Of a stretch of DNA of 8,068 nt, positions 5,272-8,068 are shown one piece after another. The notes below the pieces were generated by a model that worked only from the letters and a program-made list of their open reading frames with translations, was not told the origin of the DNA and ran no database searches. Numbering within the stretch: the stretch's first letter is position 1; every line of letters begins with the position of its first letter. This DNA is from Clostridia bacterium (GTDB lineage: Bacteria; Bacillota; Clostridia; UBA1381). A program made the translations under genes and the position numbers. The stretch is taken from positions 1 to 8,068 of the forward strand of contig RQCD01000114.1 in NCBI GenBank assembly GCA_008668455.1, written 5' to 3'.

Positions 5272-6933
5272 ATGACAAAGAAAATTTTCCGGTCATCCTT
5301 TTTGGCATCGGTGTTGTCACTTTTAGCTTGCTTTGTTCTAATTCTGGGCGTTTTGTTCGGCGTGTTTGAGCATCAGCTGGAAAAGGAATTGGAAAGCGAG
5401 GCAGAATATATTTCCTATGCAGTGGAGATTGACGGGGAGAAATTCTTTTCAGAATTCTCAAACCGCAGCCAGCGTGTCACCCTGATCGCGCCGGACGGAA
5501 CAGTGCTTGATGATACTGCTGCAGATGCGAAGGAAATGGAAAATCATTCAGACCGTACAGAGTTTCAGCAGGCGATCAAAACGGGCAGCGGAACGGGAAC
5601 GAGGTATTCCAAAACCTGTATTGAAAAAACGGTTTATTACGCAAAAAAACTTCCGGACGGAAAAATTTTGCGTGTATCAACCAAGCAGTATACGGTTGTC
5701 GCTATTGTTTTAGGCTTGCTGCAGCCGCTTGTATATATTCTTCTGCTTGCTTTGTCACTTTCTGCTTATCTTTCCTATAAGGTGGGAAAAAGCGTTTTAA
5801 AGCCGATCAATGAAATGAATCTGGATTATCCGGAGGAATGCTGGGTTTATGATGAGCTTGCTCCGTTTTTGCATAAAATTATCAGCCAGCAGAGAATTAT
5901 CCGGAGTCAGCTGGAGGATGCAAAAAAGAAACAGAAGGAATTTTCTCTGATTACAGAAAACATGCGCGAGGGTTTCCTTACCATTGATAAAAATGCGCAG
6001 CTCTTATCCTGCAATACGGCGGCGCTGAAGCTTTTAGATACAACTGTACAGGAGGGCAATGTGCTGACGCTGAACCGTACTGAGCATTTCCGGGCAGCAG
6101 TCGGAGATGTGTTGGCAGGAAAGCACGCAGAAACAATAATGCATCATGAGGATCGCACCTATCAGCTGATTGCCAATCCGGTTTTTGAAAAGGAACAGGT
6201 GATTGGCGCGGTGATTGTGATTATTGATATTACAGAGAGCGTCAAGAGAGAGACAATCCGGCGCGAATTTACTGCAAACGTTTCGCACGAGCTAAAAACA
6301 CCGCTGACCTCCATTTCCGGCTTTGCCGAGCTGATGAGAACAGGAACTGTTCCGGAGCAGGACGCGATTAATTTTTCCAACACGATTTATGCAGAGGCAC
6401 AGCGACTGATTTCCCTGGTCAATGACATTATCCATATGTCTGAATTAGAGGAAAATCAAGTATCTGAGCCATTCGAGCCGATCAGCCTGCAAACTCTTGC
6501 AAAGGAAATTACTGCAAGGCTTTCAGAGAGTGCAAAAAAGAAAAATGTCACCTTAAAGGTTACCGGTACGGAGGCGTGGGTATACGGTGTTCCGAGAATT
6601 TTAGATGAAATGATTGATAATCTGTGTGATAATGCTATTAAGTATAACCAGGAAAACGGATCAGTCACGGTAGAGACCGGTGAGGATCAGCAGCATGCAT
6701 GGATTTCTGTGTGCGACACCGGTATCGGAATCCCGGTGTCGCAGCAGGAGCGTGTGTTTGAACGGTTTTACCGGGTGGATAAAAGCAGATCAAAAAAAGA
6801 GGGAGGAACCGGATTAGGGCTTGCGATTGTCAAGCATGGAGCGATATACCATCATGCAGAAATCTCGCTTGAGAGCAAGGTGGGAGAAGGAACAAAAATT
6901 ACGCTCACCTTCCCAAAAAAGGAGATAGAGTAA
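5272..6933 (+). CDS. phoR: Phosphate sensor histidine kinase PhoR
   Basis: PhoR is a membrane kinase that phosphorylates PhoP under phosphate limitation. The 553-aa protein has a membrane segment at about 9-31, an extracytoplasmic domain of about 110 residues, and a second membrane segment at about 141-168. A helical linker (168-220) follows, with a KPI motif but no clear HAMP. A PAS domain lies at about 222-322 (MREGFLTIDKNAQLLSCN), ending VIIDITE. The HisKA H-box FTANVSHELKTPL has His339. The ATPase domain has the N-box MIDNLCDNAIKYN (447-459), G1 DTGIGIP (482-488), the F-box region FERFYRVDKSRS, and G2 GGTGLGLAIVKHG (511-523). The ATG immediately follows the phoP stop, with SD AGGTGG inside phoP. 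All catalytic motifs are intact. Confidence 0.93.
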   Translation: MTKKIFRSSFLASVLSLLACFVLILGVLFGVFEHQLEKELESEAEYISYAVEIDGEKFFSEFSNRSQRVTLIAPDGTVLDDTAADAKEMENHSDRTEFQQAIKTGSGTGTRYSKTCIEKTVYYAKKLPDGKILRVSTKQYTVVAIVLGLLQPLVYILLLALSLSAYLSYKVGKSVLKPINEMNLDYPEECWVYDELAPFLHKIISQQRIIRSQLEDAKKKQKEFSLITENMREGFLTIDKNAQLLSCNTAALKLLDTTVQEGNVLTLNRTEHFRAAVGDVLAGKHAETIMHHEDRTYQLIANPVFEKEQVIGAVIVIIDITESVKRETIRREFTANVSHELKTPLTSISGFAELMRTGTVPEQDAINFSNTIYAEAQRLISLVNDIIHMSELEENQVSEPFEPISLQTLAKEITARLSESAKKKNVTLKVTGTEAWVYGVPRILDEMIDNLCDNAIKYNQENGSVTVETGEDQQHAWISVCDTGIGIPVSQQERVFERFYRVDKSRSKKEGGTGLGLAIVKHGAIYHHAEISLESKVGEGTKITLTFPKKEIE

Positions 6934-6934
6934 A

Positions 6935-7627
6935 ATGAAAAAGGCAATTCTTTTTGACAAGGACGGAACACTGGTTCTTTATCGGGATTTTTGGTTTCCG
7001 GCGGCAGAATATGCGATTGAAACGGTGCTTTCTGCGGTAGCTGCCGATCCGGCATTAAAAACAGAAATTCTTGCAGAACTGGGGGTTGATCAGGGAATCC
7101 GCGGCATTTTGTGCTACGGGACATTTCGTGACACGGTTGATGCGGTCAACCGTGTGCTTTCACGATATGGTATCCGTGCAGAGGAGCAGATGAGTATGGA
7201 TGCATTTCACGCTGGAGCGGCCCACGGAAAAATTGTGCCTCCCTGCAAGGATTTAAAAGGCGTACTTGTACGGCTGAGGGAAAAAGGGTATCGGTTGTTT
7301 GTCGTTACCTCGGACGATCTGCCGACAACCCTTTGCTGTCTGAACGCACTGGGAATCACCGAGCAGTTTGAAAAAATTTATACCTATGATGGTATTCATC
7401 CGCCAAAGCCAGACCCGTATTATATCGAAAAGATTTGCCGGGACTATGGATTTTCCAAGGAGGAGCTTCTCATGGTGGGCGATACACAGAATGATCTGAA
7501 CTTTGCGAAAAATGGCGGAATTGACGCTATTGCAGTCGCTCTGTGCGAGGAGGAAAAAAAGTTGTTAGAGCCGGACGCGCTTTGCGTAATTCATGATGTG
7601 TCCGGGTTGGAAAAGCTTGCTTTTTGA
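6935..7627 (+). CDS. HAD-superfamily phosphatase, phosphoglycolate-phosphatase-like
   Basis: A 230-aa soluble HAD hydrolase, predicted to remove phosphate from small phosphorylated metabolites via a phospho-aspartate. Motif I is FDKDGT, with nucleophile Asp8 and acid/base Asp10. Motif II is VVTSDD with Thr125 and Ser126. Motif III is Lys158 in PPKPDP, and motif IV is GDTQND (182-187). The region between motifs I and II (about 15-95) is helical, fitting a C1-type cap as in Gph and PpaX. The ATG lies one base after the phoR stop, with SD AAGGAGA (6919-6925). It is thus the last gene of the phoPR transcript. Its substrate cannot be read from the sequence; phosphoglycolate, pyrophosphate and sugar phosphates are all possible. 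Its position suggests a role in phosphate salvage or housekeeping, which is inference. Confidence 0.88.
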   Translation: MKKAILFDKDGTLVLYRDFWFPAAEYAIETVLSAVAADPALKTEILAELGVDQGIRGILCYGTFRDTVDAVNRVLSRYGIRAEEQMSMDAFHAGAAHGKIVPPCKDLKGVLVRLREKGYRLFVVTSDDLPTTLCCLNALGITEQFEKIYTYDGIHPPKPDPYYIEKICRDYGFSKEELLMVGDTQNDLNFAKNGGIDAIAVALCEEEKKLLEPDALCVIHDVSGLEKLAF

Positions 7628-7659
7628 TATCCGATCCTTCCGGCTTCTCAATATTTGTG

Positions 7660-7682
7660 ATCACACAGCTTTGCTGTGTGAT
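7660..7682. other. Perfect hairpin 3' of the HAD gene
   Basis: ATCACACAGC (7660-7669) and GCTGTGTGAT (7673-7682) form a perfect 10-bp stem with a TTT loop, 32 nt after the HAD stop. Neither strand has a following T-run, so it is not a classical intrinsic terminator. An A/T hairpin, TGAAAA-AAA-TTTTCA, lies just beyond at 7696-7710. It could mark the mRNA 3' end, stabilise it, or be a dispersed palindrome. Confidence 0.5.
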
Positions 7683-7754
7683 ATGAATAGCTTTGTGAAA
7701 AAAATTTTCAAAATTTTCATTGCAGAAAAAAATGATTAAATTCGCAAAAAACAG

Positions 7755-7783
7755 TTGACAATCAAACAAAAATGTGGTATACT
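7755..7783 (+). promoter_or_regulatory. Promoter of tRNA-Ser
   Basis: A consensus -35 TTGACA (7755-7760), an exact 17-bp spacer and -10 TATACT (7778-7783), with an extended TG at 7775-7776. The start would fall near 7790, about 25 nt before the mature tRNA 5' end. This is a strong constitutive promoter, as expected for a stable RNA, and it separates the tRNA from the pho operon. Confidence 0.9.
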
Positions 7784-7815
7784 TATAAAGTCGTTTCAAG
7801 AGAATTAGTATTTTT

Positions 7816-7908
7816 GGAGAAGTCGCGTAGTCTGGCCGAGCGCGCACGATTGGAAATCTTGTAACCGTCAAAAGCGGTTCGAGGGTTCAAATCCCTCCTT
7901 CTCCGCCA
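7816..7908 (+). tRNA. tRNA-Ser (GGA anticodon)
   Basis: A 93-nt class II tRNA with encoded CCA. The acceptor stem GGAGAAG (7816-7822) pairs perfectly with CTTCTCC (7898-7904), with discriminator G7905 and CCA 7906-7908. The D-stem is GCG/CGC (7825-7827, 7841-7843) with GG in the loop. The anticodon loop TTGGAAA (7850-7856) gives anticodon GGA at 7852-7854, reading UCC and UCU serine codons. The long variable arm AACCG/CGGTT (7863-7867, 7874-7878 region) marks tRNA-Ser, and the T arm GAGGG/CCCTC encloses TTCAAAT. One oddity is a C·U mismatch in the anticodon stem (7847 with 7859), where a C-G pair would be expected. Confidence 0.95.
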
Positions 7909-7909
7909 C

Positions 7910-7953
7910 AGAAGAAGCGTAATTTTGATACAAAGTTACGCTTCTTCTTCTTT
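7910..7953 (+). terminator. Terminator after tRNA-Ser
   Basis: A perfect 13-bp stem (7910-7922 with 7936-7948) extends through TTTTG/CAAAG to about 18 bp, leaving an ATA loop. A pyrimidine run TCTTT follows. It begins two bases after the CCA end, as expected for a single-tRNA transcript. The U-tract is interrupted by C but the stem is very stable. From 7954 to 8068 the sequence is AT-rich and I see no gene or supportable signal. Confidence 0.85.
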
Positions 7954-8068
7954 GCCCAAAACCGCTTGAATAAAGGACTTTCTAATAAAGAAAAGTTTCA
8001 CAGTAAAATATATAATAACAAAAACATCTTATTTATTACATAAAACATACATTTCAATTCACTAGAAA

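Noticed and set aside
7527..7871. Minus-strand 114-aa frame across the tRNA and the 3' end of the HAD gene
   Set aside because: It runs antisense through a tRNA gene and a hairpin, and has no SD or domain signal. It is not a credible gene.
8011..8016. TATAAT in the AT-rich tail as a promoter
   Set aside because: No -35 box lies at 16-18 bp, and TATAAT-like strings are expected in such AT-rich sequence.

Overview
This window carries a complete phosphate-starvation locus on the + strand, followed by a serine tRNA gene. Moderate GC, strong G-rich Shine-Dalgarno (SD) sites, U-tract terminators, sigma-A-type promoters and the protein families point to a Gram-positive Firmicute, most likely a Clostridia member. 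The lineage is inferred from these traits and not from any database match.

Layout. Positions 1-75 hold the end of an upstream unit, closed by a strong terminator. Positions 76-134 hold a PHO-box array of about 11-bp direct repeats and a -10 element. Positions 161-461 are a long structured leader. Then come pstS (466-1317), pstC (1329-2192), pstA (2197-3057), pstB (3146-3898), phoU (3898-4548), phoP (4606-5271), phoR (5272-6933) and a HAD-family phosphatase (6935-7627). After a gap with a perfect but U-tract-less hairpin come an independent promoter, tRNA-Ser(GGA) at 7816-7908 and a long terminator hairpin. I see nothing supportable in the AT-rich tail after 7953.

How the genes work together. 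PstS captures phosphate outside the membrane, PstC and PstA form the channel, and PstB drives import with ATP. PhoU links transporter state to the PhoR kinase, and PhoR phosphorylates PhoP. PhoP is expected to bind the PHO boxes upstream of pstS, closing a feedback loop. phoP also has its own near-consensus promoter overlapping the phoU stop codon, which should keep the sensor pair made when the Pho promoter is off.

The most unusual signal is a repeated element present twice, in front of pstS (161-461, about 301 bp) and between pstA and pstB (3050-3141, 92 bp). Both copies start with the same 20 bases and contain 16-17 nt inverted arms. Both end with the same 15 bases carrying an SD, exactly 4 nt before the start codon. 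Just outside the left end of each copy is a second, canonical SD with no start codon of its own. Removing either element on paper puts that orphan SD 7-9 nt from the gene's ATG. This suggests insertion of a small, SD-carrying palindromic element between SD and start codon, twice in one operon. The long copy has about 225 extra bases of nested hairpins.
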